From Alcaligenaceae bacterium (GTDB lineage Bacteria > Pseudomonadota > Gammaproteobacteria > Burkholderiales > Burkholderiaceae_B): 64,000 bases of DNA. A program made the position numbers and the translations under genes. Shown here in pieces: positions 10,313 through 19,805 of this stretch. Location of the stretch: assembly GCA_947379755.1 (NCBI GenBank), contig CANCOC010000006.1, forward strand, positions 1 through 64,000. The letters run 5' to 3'. Under the pieces are notes generated by a model. That model was not told where the DNA came from. It was given only the letters and a program-made list of their open reading frames with translations, and did not search any database. The first letter of the stretch is position 1. Each line of letters begins with the position of its first letter.

Positions 10313-11506
10313 ATGAAACTTGTAGACGCGTTCGCCGATTACAGCCGTTTTGTCAGTATCAGGCGTGATATTCATGCGCATCCTGAACTTGGCTTTGATG
10401 AGCACCGGACCTCGGAAATTGTTGCGACCCTGCTGCAGGAATGGGGCATTGAAGTGCATCGCGGGGTAGCCGGCACCGGTGTAGTCGGCGTGCTCAGGGC
10501 GGGAACCAGCACGCGCAGTATCGGGTTGCGTGCGGATATGGATTGCCTGCCTTTACAGGAGCTTAATCAGTTTGCCCACAAATCGACTCAGGATGGGCAG
10601 ATGCATGCCTGTGGCCATGATGGCCATACGACCATGTTATTGGCCGCTGCATGGCACCTGTCAAACACACGGCATTTCGATGGCACGGTCAACTTTGTGT
10701 TTCAGCCCGCCGAAGAAATGGGACGTGCCGGCGCAAAAAAAATGATTGAAGACGGTCTGTTTGAAAGGTTTCCGTGTGATGCAATTTTTGGGCTGCACAA
10801 CTTTTCAATAGGTAACGTTGGAGGCTTTGCGCTCAATGACGGTGCGTTCATGGCCTCAAGCAATACCTTTAAAGTCACCATGAAAGGTCGTGGCACCCAC
10901 GCCTCCATGCCGCATACCGGGGTGGATCCCGTAGCACCCGTGCTTGCTCTGGCGACAGCTTTACAGGGCCTTGTTTCAAAGGTGATCCCTAGCACCGAAC
11001 GTGCACTGCTCGCCGTCACCCAGTTGCAGGGTTCCGTTGCCCCCAACATTATTCCGGATGAGGCAACCCTGGGCGGGACGGTACGTACTTTTTCATTGGC
11101 TGCACTCGACCGGATTGAGGAGCGACTGCGCACGCTTGCGACCCATATTGCCCAGTCCTTTGAATGCGAGGCCGAGATTTTTTTCAGACGCGCCTCCCCA
11201 CCGGTGATGAACCATCCGCGTGAGGCGCATTTTGCTGCCGAAGTGATGCGAGAGGTGGTCGGTGCCGAGCTGGTCAATGACCAGTTCCCCGGTGTGCTGA
11301 CGGCAGAAGACTTCGCCCATATGCTGCTTGCACGGCCTGGTTGCTATGCATTCATCGGCAATGGAGAGGGCAAGCATCGTCTGGAAGGCCATGGTGAAGG
11401 CGCGTGCATCTTGCATAATGCGTCCTACGATTTTAATGATTCCATCATTCCTGTCGGGGCTAGCTACTTTGTACGTTTGAGCGAAAAGTGGCTCAAGCCA
11501 GAGTGA
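10313..11506 (+). CDS. M20 family amidohydrolase/peptidase (hippurate hydrolase-like)
   Basis: IRRDIHAHPELGFDE; HACGHDGHTTMLL; FVFQPAEEMGRAGAKKMIEDG; ATG follows directly after the preceding TAA. Confidence 0.93.
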   Translation: MKLVDAFADYSRFVSIRRDIHAHPELGFDEHRTSEIVATLLQEWGIEVHRGVAGTGVVGVLRAGTSTRSIGLRADMDCLPLQELNQFAHKSTQDGQMHACGHDGHTTMLLAAAWHLSNTRHFDGTVNFVFQPAEEMGRAGAKKMIEDGLFERFPCDAIFGLHNFSIGNVGGFALNDGAFMASSNTFKVTMKGRGTHASMPHTGVDPVAPVLALATALQGLVSKVIPSTERALLAVTQLQGSVAPNIIPDEATLGGTVRTFSLAALDRIEERLRTLATHIAQSFECEAEIFFRRASPPVMNHPREAHFAAEVMREVVGAELVNDQFPGVLTAEDFAHMLLARPGCYAFIGNGEGKHRLEGHGEGACILHNASYDFNDSIIPVGASYFVRLSEKWLKPE

Positions 11507-11592
11507 TGCCAGTTCGTTTGCGGCAGGTCGGTATCTCATGCGATCCTGGTCTCTCTGGCACAAAATTTAGTCTGAGTTAGGGTATTCGCCCG

Positions 11593-11623
11593 GTAAAAAC
11601 GCCCTTTTCCGGGGCGTTTTTAC
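11593..11623 (+). terminator. Intrinsic terminator-like hairpin
   Basis: GTAAAAACGCCC-TTTTCCG-GGGCGTTTTTAC, 12-bp perfect stem with T-rich arm, after M20 gene and before dctQ. Confidence 0.85.
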
Positions 11624-11705
11624 TGCTAATTTCGTTATGATCTAGGGTTGATGCTTTCCCCCCAATAATTTTTAGTGCTGGAGTGGGGATGGCTGCGGAG
11701 ACGAA

Positions 11706-12245
11706 ATGAAACAGTTACTGACAGTGGCCCGGTTAATCGACCGGGTAACTGATTTTTTTGCAGGATTTGCCAAATGGGCGGTACTGATGTGTAGCTTCAT
11801 CAGCGCTGCGAATGCGGTGGTGCGATACACCATTGGCTATAGCTCGAACGCCTGGCTTGAAATCCAGTGGTATTTGTTTGCCGCCTGCGTCATGCTGGGT
11901 GCTGCTCAAGTACTGCGTGTCAACGAGCACGTACGCGTTGATGTGATTTATGGAACATTGAAAAGCCGTAGCCGAGTCTGGATCGATCTTTTTGGACTGA
12001 CCTTCTTTCTGATGCCGGCCATGCTGCTATTTACCTATCTCTCCTGGCCACTGTTTGTCAGCATGCTGATTTCCCAGGAAATGTCCGGCAATTCTGGAGG
12101 TCTGATCCGCTGGCCCGCGATGATGCTATTGCCACTTGGATTTGGTTTGATGGTTGCACAAGGGATTTCAGAGATCATCAAAAGGGTGGGCTGGCTCACA
12201 GGCCAATATGAAATGGATCTCCATTACGAGAGGCCACTGCAATGA
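11706..12245 (+). CDS. dctQ: TRAP transporter small permease (DctQ type)
   Basis: 179 aa, four TM-like segments; LEIQWYLFAACVMLGAAQVLRVNEHVRVDV motif. Confidence 0.9.
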   Translation: MKQLLTVARLIDRVTDFFAGFAKWAVLMCSFISAANAVVRYTIGYSSNAWLEIQWYLFAACVMLGAAQVLRVNEHVRVDVIYGTLKSRSRVWIDLFGLTFFLMPAMLLFTYLSWPLFVSMLISQEMSGNSGGLIRWPAMMLLPLGFGLMVAQGISEIIKRVGWLTGQYEMDLHYERPLQ

Positions 12246-13735
12246 GCATGCAAAATTTTGCCCCCCTGATGTTCCTGGGGCTGATCATCATCATGCTGAT
12301 TGGCTTTCCCGTCGCATTTTCACTTTCTGCCCTGGGGCTGCTGTCCGGGTTCATTGCTATTCAGATGAACTGGTTTCCTGTCAGCTTTATGTACAACCTG
12401 CCACTGAATATTTTCAGTATTCTGTCTAACGACCTGCTGCTGGCAATTCCCTTCTTTACCCTGATGGGAGCTGTGCTTGAGAAGTGCGGCCTGGCGGAGG
12501 ATATGCTTGATTCGATGGGGCAGCTCTTCGGTCCGATCCGTGGTGGCCTGGGTTACTCGGTGATTCTGGTTGGCTTCATTCTTGGTGCGATCACCGGGAC
12601 GGTGGCCGGACAGGTCATTGCCATGTCGATGATTTCCTTGCCTGTCATGATGCGCTACGGCTACAACATGCGTTATGCAACCGGGGTGCTTGCTGCCTCC
12701 GGGACCATTACACAGCTTGTGCCACCTTCGCTGGTGCTGGTTGTCATGGCAGACCAGCTCGGACGTTCCGTCGGGGATATGTATAAAGGAGCCTGGGGGC
12801 CATCGATTCTGCAGGTCTTGATTTTCCTGCTCTATACCTTTGCACTGTCACGCTTTCGCCCTTCCCATTTGCCAGGGCTGCCGCGTGAGGCACGCACGCT
12901 TGATGGCTGGGCACTCTGGAAAAAGTGCCTGCGTGGCATCATTCCCTCGGCCATCCTGATTTTTGCAGTGCTGGGCAGTATGGGTGGCTTGCCAGGAATG
13001 AACACAGCCATCGCTACGCCGACTGAAGCGGGCGCCATGGGTGCCATGGGCGCCATCCTCCTGGCAGCGATTCATGGCAGGCTGAACTGGCCGATTGTGC
13101 GTGATGGCATGACAAACACCATGCGCATTACGGCGATGGTGGTGTTCATTCTGATCGGTTCGCGCACCTTCTCACTGGTATTCCAGGGTGTGGATGGGGC
13201 GCTCTGGATTGAGCATCTGTTGTCAAGCCTGCCCGGTGGACAGATTGGCTTTCTGATCGTCGTCAATATATTTGTATTCTTTTTGGCCTTCTTCCTCGAC
13301 TTTTTTGAGATCGCCTTCATTATCCTGCCGATGCTGGCACCCGTGGCAAACAAGCTTGGCATCGACATGATCTGGTTCGGTGTGTTGCTATGTGTCAATA
13401 TGCAGACAAGCTTTATGCATCCTCCTTTTGGATTCGCATTGTTTTATCTGCGCAGCTCCGCTGACACGTTGTTCAAAACTGGCTCGCTTCCGTCGAAAGT
13501 CCTTTCGCGCGATATCTATCTGGGGTCAATTCCCTGGGTGTTGTTGCAGCTGATTCTGGTCCTCGTGGTGATCTTTTTCCCTCAGACGGTGACTGTATTC
13601 CTGGACAAACCAATTGTTGTGGATGTCAACACGATCAAGATTGAGCTGCCAGAAAGTGATCTGGACCAGACCGATATTCAGGACGATCAGACGATGAACA
13701 ACCTGATGCGCGGCATGACGAAAGAAAGCAAATAG
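12242..13735 (+). CDS. dctM: TRAP transporter large permease (DctM type)
   Basis: 497 aa, polytopic; ILGAITGTVAGQVIAMSMISLPVM, TPTEAGAMGAMGA; 4-bp overlap with dctQ. Confidence 0.93.
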   Translation: MSMQNFAPLMFLGLIIIMLIGFPVAFSLSALGLLSGFIAIQMNWFPVSFMYNLPLNIFSILSNDLLLAIPFFTLMGAVLEKCGLAEDMLDSMGQLFGPIRGGLGYSVILVGFILGAITGTVAGQVIAMSMISLPVMMRYGYNMRYATGVLAASGTITQLVPPSLVLVVMADQLGRSVGDMYKGAWGPSILQVLIFLLYTFALSRFRPSHLPGLPREARTLDGWALWKKCLRGIIPSAILIFAVLGSMGGLPGMNTAIATPTEAGAMGAMGAILLAAIHGRLNWPIVRDGMTNTMRITAMVVFILIGSRTFSLVFQGVDGALWIEHLLSSLPGGQIGFLIVVNIFVFFLAFFLDFFEIAFIILPMLAPVANKLGIDMIWFGVLLCVNMQTSFMHPPFGFALFYLRSSADTLFKTGSLPSKVLSRDIYLGSIPWVLLQLILVLVVIFFPQTVTVFLDKPIVVDVNTIKIELPESDLDQTDIQDDQTMNNLMRGMTKESK

Positions 13736-13737
13736 TC

Positions 13738-14181
13738 ATGACCTCCAAGCAGATACCTGAGGATGCAACACCTCTTGCAGAAGGCCCCGCCTTTCCCTTG
13801 CTGGTCAAGGGCATGGCGAGCCTGATGATGCTTGCCATGATTTACTGGGGTGTCGGTGCTGCGGGTCAGATGGTGTGGGAAGATTTTTCAACGGGTGCCG
13901 CGCTCTTGTATGGTGGCGCACTATTGATTTCTCTCGTCGTCTATGTCTGGATCCTGAAAAGCCGGACCCTGATTAGCAGATCGACCATTGAGCAAACCTG
14001 GATCTGGAACAAACGTGTGAATATCGCGGATATCCGTCAGGCCAAGTTCATTTATGTGCCTTATCTGAGCTGGCTTGTCGCTCCGCGGCTGATCGTACGT
14101 GCAGGTCCGGCAGTGAGTGTGTTTTATACCGCAAGTCCAGAGGTTCAGCGGGCGTTTGCCTGTCTGATGCTGGGAAAATAA
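13738..14181 (+). CDS. Small membrane protein of unknown function, TRAP-linked
   Basis: 147 aa; two hydrophobic segments followed by a hydrophilic domain; starts 3 nt after dctM stop. Confidence 0.7.
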   Translation: MTSKQIPEDATPLAEGPAFPLLVKGMASLMMLAMIYWGVGAAGQMVWEDFSTGAALLYGGALLISLVVYVWILKSRTLISRSTIEQTWIWNKRVNIADIRQAKFIYVPYLSWLVAPRLIVRAGPAVSVFYTASPEVQRAFACLMLGK

Positions 14182-14250
14182 AAAAGCATCGCAGGCATCC
14201 AGCCTAAGCGAGCGAGACAAGTTATTCATCTGTACGATGGGGAGTCGAAC

Positions 14251-15264
14251 ATGACCGCAAATCATATTGCATGCCTGTTGCCACGCGCGCTGACGGGATT
14301 AATCATAAAAATCTCAGGCATTGTGGCATTGAGTTGTCTGGCACTGGCCGCACGGGCAGCCGATTATCCTGATAAGCCAATTTCAATCCTGGTGGGGTTT
14401 CCTCCTGGCACCTCTACAGATTCTGTTGCACGGATTCTGGGTGAGCGACTCAGCAAAGAGCTGGGACAGCCCATCATCATTAAAAATCGACCCGGCGTGG
14501 GGGGCAGTCTAGCGGTCAGTGAGCTGGCCAAAACCAAGCCGGATGGATATACGATCGCGCTGTCAGCCTCTGGTCCACTGGGGATCAATCCCCATCTGCT
14601 CAAGAACCTTAATTATGATGCACTGAGCGATTTTGCCGCGATCGGACAGACATCATGGCTGCCCTTTTTATTGGTCACCAATAAAACGAAAGGTCTGGAT
14701 ACTTTTCCCAAGCTTGTTGAGTATGCCCGTGCAAATCCTGGAACACTGACCTATGCCTCGACTGGCCTGGGTACAACCAGTCATTTGCTCATGGCCATGC
14801 TGCTTGAAAGAACGCATCTAAAAATGGTGCACGTACCCTATACAGGGAGCAGCCAGTCTCAGGGTGATGTGATTGGCGGCAACGTCGATATGACACTCGA
14901 TACGCTGGTGACCACGTTGCCCCATGTCAAGTCCGGTCGACTCAATGGCCTTGCTGTCAGTACGAGTGATCATGCCAATCTGGACAAGTCGATTCCAACC
15001 TTACAGGAACAGGGCGTACCGGACTTCAACATGGGGGCATGGCTTGGCTTTGTTGCCCCAAAAGGTACGCCACCTGATATCGTGAAGCTGTTGCACGACA
15101 AAATCAATCAGGCCCTGAGTGATCCCGAGATCGCACAAAAACTGGAGTCGCTTGGTGCGCAAGTGGTCATGAGCCCAACGCCTGCAGCATTTGAATCCTT
15201 GATCGTGAAGAACTATGACACGTGGGGTAAGCTGATCAAACAAGCAGGACTTGAGCAGCAATAG
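14251..15264 (+). CDS. Bug/TctC family solute-binding protein
   Basis: ADYPDKPISILVGFPPGTSTDSVARIL; NRPGVGGSLAVSELAKTKPDGYT. Confidence 0.93.
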   Translation: MTANHIACLLPRALTGLIIKISGIVALSCLALAARAADYPDKPISILVGFPPGTSTDSVARILGERLSKELGQPIIIKNRPGVGGSLAVSELAKTKPDGYTIALSASGPLGINPHLLKNLNYDALSDFAAIGQTSWLPFLLVTNKTKGLDTFPKLVEYARANPGTLTYASTGLGTTSHLLMAMLLERTHLKMVHVPYTGSSQSQGDVIGGNVDMTLDTLVTTLPHVKSGRLNGLAVSTSDHANLDKSIPTLQEQGVPDFNMGAWLGFVAPKGTPPDIVKLLHDKINQALSDPEIAQKLESLGAQVVMSPTPAAFESLIVKNYDTWGKLIKQAGLEQQ

Positions 15265-15317
15265 CAGCACAGCGTTTAATTTTTTCAGAACGATATTCAA
15301 TAGGCAGAGAGGAAGTC

Positions 15318-16112
15318 ATGTTAAGACTAGACGGCAAGGTCGCATTGGTCACAGGCTGCGGCACACACGGTGAAGGTTGGGGCAATGGCAAAGCTATTTC
15401 TGTACTGTTGGCCCGGCAGGGCGCGAAAGTGTTTGGTGCAGATCTGAGTCTGGCTGCTGCGCAGGAAACACAGCGCATCATCAACGAGGAGGGCGGTGAG
15501 GCACACGTGATGGCCGCCAATGTTACACAGTCGGCAGGCGTCAAAGAGATGGTCGATGCCTGTATGGCTCAATATGGCCGGATTGATATTCTCATCAATA
15601 ACGTCGGACGTTCAGAGCCGGGTGGTCCGGTGGAAATGAGCGAAGAGACCTGGGATGAGCAGATGGATGTCAACGTCAAGACCGCATTTCTCTGCTGTAA
15701 GGCGGTTCTGCCCATTATGGAAAAACAAGGGGTGGGTGCCGTAGTGAGCATTTCCTCCGTTGCCGGATTGCGCTATGTGGGCAAGCCGCAGGTTGGCTAT
15801 GCAGCCGGTAAGGCGGCGCTCATGCAGCTCACTCAAACAACGGCTGTCATTTATGCTGATCGTGGCGTGCGGCTCAATTGCGTGGCCCCCGGACTCGTTT
15901 TTACACCGCTGGTTAAAAGACTGGCTGATAAATATGCAAAAGGCGATTTCGAAGGCTTTGTTGCACATCGCCACAAACAGGTGCCGGCCGGATTCATGGG
16001 CGATGCGTGGGATGTCGCCAATACCGTTGTATTTCTTGCCAGTGATGAGAGTCGCTACATCACGGGTCAGACGATTGTGGTGGACGGCGGGTTGATTTCT
16101 GCCACTCGCTAA
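15318..16112 (+). CDS. SDR family oxidoreductase
   Basis: VALVTGCGTHGEGWGNGKAIS; NNVG; YAAGKAAL catalytic YxxxK; GQTIVVDGG. Confidence 0.92.
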   Translation: MLRLDGKVALVTGCGTHGEGWGNGKAISVLLARQGAKVFGADLSLAAAQETQRIINEEGGEAHVMAANVTQSAGVKEMVDACMAQYGRIDILINNVGRSEPGGPVEMSEETWDEQMDVNVKTAFLCCKAVLPIMEKQGVGAVVSISSVAGLRYVGKPQVGYAAGKAALMQLTQTTAVIYADRGVRLNCVAPGLVFTPLVKRLADKYAKGDFEGFVAHRHKQVPAGFMGDAWDVANTVVFLASDESRYITGQTIVVDGGLISATR

Positions 16113-16147
16113 TTCGTAACTATCCTTTACAACAGGAAAATCACATC

Positions 16148-17122
16148 ATGAAAGCAGTTGTTCTCAATACAGAAGGCTTCAGCATTACAGACACCGTGCG
16201 TCCAGTGCCTACGGATGAACAGGTGTTGGTGCGCGTCAGGGCGTGTGGTTTGAATCGTGCGGATCTTGGTGTGATTGCCGGTGGCAAGCATGGTGCACAG
16301 GGTGGTGCTGGAACAGTTCCTGGTCTGGAATGGGCAGGGGAAGTCGTTGAGGTTGGTGCAAAAGCACGCGGTCTGAAAGTGGGTGACCGTGTGATGTGCT
16401 CTGGCTCTGGAGGGTATGCCGAGTATGCCGTCTCGGATTGGGGGCGGACGATGGAGTTGCCTTCAGCCAACATGTCGTTTGAGCAGGCTGTGACACTGCC
16501 GATTGCAGTGTTGACGATGCATAATGCACTCGTGACGGTTGGCGGGTTGCGGGCCGGAGAAACGATCCTGATTCAAGGTGCATCTTCGGGCGTCGGCCTG
16601 ATGGCTATGCAAATCGCAAAAGCCATGGGTGCAAAAACCGTGATAGGTACCTCCTCTAATCCCGCGCGCCGCGCGCAACTTAAAAATCATGGCGCAGATA
16701 TTGTGCTGGATAACAGTGATCCACAGTGGCCACAGCATGCGCTTGATGCGACGCAAGGTCAGGGCGTGGACCTGATCATCGACCAGTTGTCGGGATCATT
16801 TGCGAACCAAAATATGCAAGCCTGCAAAATTCTGGGCCGCATTGTCAATGTCGGCCGACTTGCCGGACGTTTCGCCGAGTTTGACTTTGATCTGCATGCG
16901 CTTAAACGCATCACATACACCGGCGTGACATTTCGTACTCGTAGCGTGGATGAAGTGCGTGACATTACCTCGCGCGCGATTGCAGACCTGGGCGTACATC
17001 TCAAATCCGGCAAGCTTGCGCTGCCGATTGATAGCTCCTTCAAGTTTGAAAAAATTGCTGACGCTTTTGCACGGATGCGCGCCAATCAGCATTTCGGCAA
17101 AATTGTTGTCACGATGGATTGA
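16148..17122 (+). CDS. Zinc-binding/quinone oxidoreductase-type MDR dehydrogenase
   Basis: PGLEWAGEVVEVGAKARGLKVGDRV; ETILIQGASSGVGLMAMQIAKAMGAK. Confidence 0.92.
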   Translation: MKAVVLNTEGFSITDTVRPVPTDEQVLVRVRACGLNRADLGVIAGGKHGAQGGAGTVPGLEWAGEVVEVGAKARGLKVGDRVMCSGSGGYAEYAVSDWGRTMELPSANMSFEQAVTLPIAVLTMHNALVTVGGLRAGETILIQGASSGVGLMAMQIAKAMGAKTVIGTSSNPARRAQLKNHGADIVLDNSDPQWPQHALDATQGQGVDLIIDQLSGSFANQNMQACKILGRIVNVGRLAGRFAEFDFDLHALKRITYTGVTFRTRSVDEVRDITSRAIADLGVHLKSGKLALPIDSSFKFEKIADAFARMRANQHFGKIVVTMD

Positions 17123-17127
17123 GTAGC

Positions 17128-17751
17128 ATGCACATCGACTCCATCGCAAAGCTCAGAGAGCTGTATGCAGCACCGAAGGAACGTGCAGTTAAAAAACAGC
17201 TGTCTGAACTCGATGAGTATTGCCAGCGATACATTGAACGATCTCCTTTTGTCGTGGTGGCGAGCGGATCGGTGTGTAATGAAGCCGGTCGTGTCACGGA
17301 GCAAGGGCTGGATGCATCTCCCAGAGGTGGTCCGCCCGGATTCGTCAAGATCCTGGATGCCAAAACTCTGTTAATTCCTGACTCTCCGGGTAATAACAGA
17401 CTGGATACGCTCGAAAACATCATCCTCGCAGGTCAGGCCGGATTGCTCTTCCTGATCCCTGGGATGGATGAAACCTTGCGTGTCAACGGTGTCGCCACCC
17501 TGCACACGGATGCGCACTACCTGGATACCTGTACGACAGAAATCAGGCATCCCAAGCTTGTGATCAAAGTGGTTGTGTGCGAAGCCTATTTGCACTGCGC
17601 TAAGGCATTCATGCGTTCAAAGCTATGGGATGCACACAGCCACATCGATCGTTTAAGTATGCCGACCATGAACGAGATGGTTGGTGCCCAGACGGGCATC
17701 AGTTCGGAGTCGCAAGAAGAAACAATGAAAAGATATCTGACCGAGCTCTGA
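17128..17751 (+). CDS. Pyridoxamine 5'-phosphate oxidase family (FMN-binding) protein
   Basis: IERSPFVVVASGSVCNEAGRVTEQGLDASPRGGPPGFVKILDAKTLLIPDSPGNNRLDTLENI. Confidence 0.87.
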   Translation: MHIDSIAKLRELYAAPKERAVKKQLSELDEYCQRYIERSPFVVVASGSVCNEAGRVTEQGLDASPRGGPPGFVKILDAKTLLIPDSPGNNRLDTLENIILAGQAGLLFLIPGMDETLRVNGVATLHTDAHYLDTCTTEIRHPKLVIKVVVCEAYLHCAKAFMRSKLWDAHSHIDRLSMPTMNEMVGAQTGISSESQEETMKRYLTEL

Positions 17752-17765
17752 GTATGAGTCACTTA

Positions 17766-19805
17766 TTATTTCGGTGTGATGCCCATCCAGTCTGGCGCGA
17801 TTACACCACCGAGTGATGCCTGCAGGAGCTTGAAAAAAACGTCGGTGTTGTCCTGTACGCCTGTAAAAGACCAGGCACCCGGGCCAAAGGCGGACAATGG
17901 AATGTCTGTGCCGGTGTGTGCAGCCGATGTCCCAGGAACCTGGCCGGTCACTAAATAATGCCCCGCCTCATCTCTTTTTGTCGGGTTGGCCGGGTACGCT
18001 GACAGTGGCTCTTGTTTAACCAATGGTTGCTGTTCGTCCTGAAGCGGTCGCAGATTTGTCCGCCTGTCTTCCGTACGGTCAATGTTGGAACCGTAGCCAA
18101 TCAGCAGCCTATGGTCGATGTCTGTATTGACGGGGTATCCATCCAGTGCAAGTGTGTAGGTCGGAAATTTGGCTTTTTCGTAGACGCCAACGACTTTATC
18201 GCGCAGGTTTTCTGGACCACCTGCTTGTATAAGCTCCTGCAGCCGCTGGTCACTGACGATGGAGCCTCCAATCAAAGAGGCTCCTGCGCACTCGTGATCT
18301 GCTGTGACAATGACAAGCGTGTCGCCTTGTGCCTGAGCAAAATCCTGCGCCACTTTGACAGCACGATCAAACTCCATGACATCGAGTATCCAGCGTTCAG
18401 TATCCATGTTGTGCGCCTGCTTGTCGATCGAGGCACCTTCAACCATTAGTAAAAATCCTTTTTCATTTCGATTCAGGACGCCCAGGGCTTGTGTAGTCAT
18501 TTCATCGAGCATCGGCTGATCTGTGAATCCGTAATCTGCAACGACAGACGTCACGACTCCATTTTTAATACCTCTTCGCCCATCAATTTTATCCAGCGCG
18601 ACGTTCATATTTGAAAATGCAAACAATCCAAGCAAACGATCCGTTTGAGTGGGATCAAGATGCATAAGTGTGGCTCTGTCCGGTGCGTATTGAAAGCCTG
18701 CAGTTTTGAAGTCTGCAATCAGATCTCTTTTGGGATCCAGGGCGCCTGTAGAGGCTCCCCACTTGCTCGCGATTTCAGAAGAGTGTGGATGCTCAGTTGA
18801 AAAGACATAGTCATTTTTTTCTGATCGCGCAGAACCAATGCTGTCTGAAGGTAAGAACCATTTTCTGCCCCCACCCATCAGGACACGTAAACCTGTCAAG
18901 TTCCTATCATCAAAAAACTGATCCACAATTCCCGTGCCTGCAGCACGGCTGCTGGTGTGAACGGCGTTGCCCGCAGGCGTTGCATCAAAGACATCGGCAG
19001 TTGTCACAATGCCGAGTGCCTTGCCCTGTGTACGAGACAGATATTCACTCAGATATTCAATGCGAGGATTGTCGAATTGCGAAAGCGTATCGTCGGGAAA
19101 GACGCCCTCTTCATTGTTGTCATTCTTGTTGCCCGAGACATAGGCGGTCATGCCGGGAGCAGAATCGGTCACAATTGAATTCAGCGAGGCGGTCTTGACC
19201 ATTCCTGTCACAGGAAAACGATCCATTGCAAGGGTGTTCAGGGATTTTCCTTGCGAGTAGCCGCCGGCCATGATGCGTGCAGCGGTTCGATGCGCCGCAC
19301 CCATTCCATCCCCTACCATCAGGATAATATTGCGAATTTTCTTTCCGCCTGTTTCTATCGTAATGATCTCGAAATTACCGGTGGCGGTGACGGTCTGGCC
19401 ATCGCTTTGTGTCCCCTTCACGCTAAAGGTATGTAGACCAGGCTGCTCAACGGCGACGGCACGAATAGTTGCAATGCTGGCATTGTTGGGTACTGCCGGT
19501 TTACAGCCAGATGAACAGTTCATCAGCGAAACTGTTGACTCAATTTTTATTCCATCGATCAAAAACTCAGCTCCCTGAATTTTTTTATCAGGACTATCCG
19601 GACGCAGGGTTGCCTGCAAATCAAATCGTTGACCGGTCATAAATCTTGCAATGACAGGTGCCGGACGATTGTTGGAAAATAGTTCGCTCGGTGGAGTCAG
19701 GCGTGAAACGGTCGGCGCTGCCCAGGCGATTGGCATCGTGAGCATTGTCAGCACGATCAGGCCTAGAGCCTTGGGTTTGTTCATGTATGAAAAGCTGTTC
19801 GACAT
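17766..19805 (-). CDS. Exported alkaline phosphatase
   Basis: ILMVGDGMGAAHRTAARIMAGG; VTDSAPGMTAYVSG; VIVTADHECAGASL metal-site motifs. Confidence 0.92.
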   Translation of the reverse strand: MSNSFSYMNKPKALGLIVLTMLTMPIAWAAPTVSRLTPPSELFSNNRPAPVIARFMTGQRFDLQATLRPDSPDKKIQGAEFLIDGIKIESTVSLMNCSSGCKPAVPNNASIATIRAVAVEQPGLHTFSVKGTQSDGQTVTATGNFEIITIETGGKKIRNIILMVGDGMGAAHRTAARIMAGGYSQGKSLNTLAMDRFPVTGMVKTASLNSIVTDSAPGMTAYVSGNKNDNNEEGVFPDDTLSQFDNPRIEYLSEYLSRTQGKALGIVTTADVFDATPAGNAVHTSSRAAGTGIVDQFFDDRNLTGLRVLMGGGRKWFLPSDSIGSARSEKNDYVFSTEHPHSSEIASKWGASTGALDPKRDLIADFKTAGFQYAPDRATLMHLDPTQTDRLLGLFAFSNMNVALDKIDGRRGIKNGVVTSVVADYGFTDQPMLDEMTTQALGVLNRNEKGFLLMVEGASIDKQAHNMDTERWILDVMEFDRAVKVAQDFAQAQGDTLVIVTADHECAGASLIGGSIVSDQRLQELIQAGGPENLRDKVVGVYEKAKFPTYTLALDGYPVNTDIDHRLLIGYGSNIDRTEDRRTNLRPLQDEQQPLVKQEPLSAYPANPTKRDEAGHYLVTGQVPGTSAAHTGTDIPLSAFGPGAWSFTGVQDNTDVFFKLLQASLGGVIAPDWMGITPK

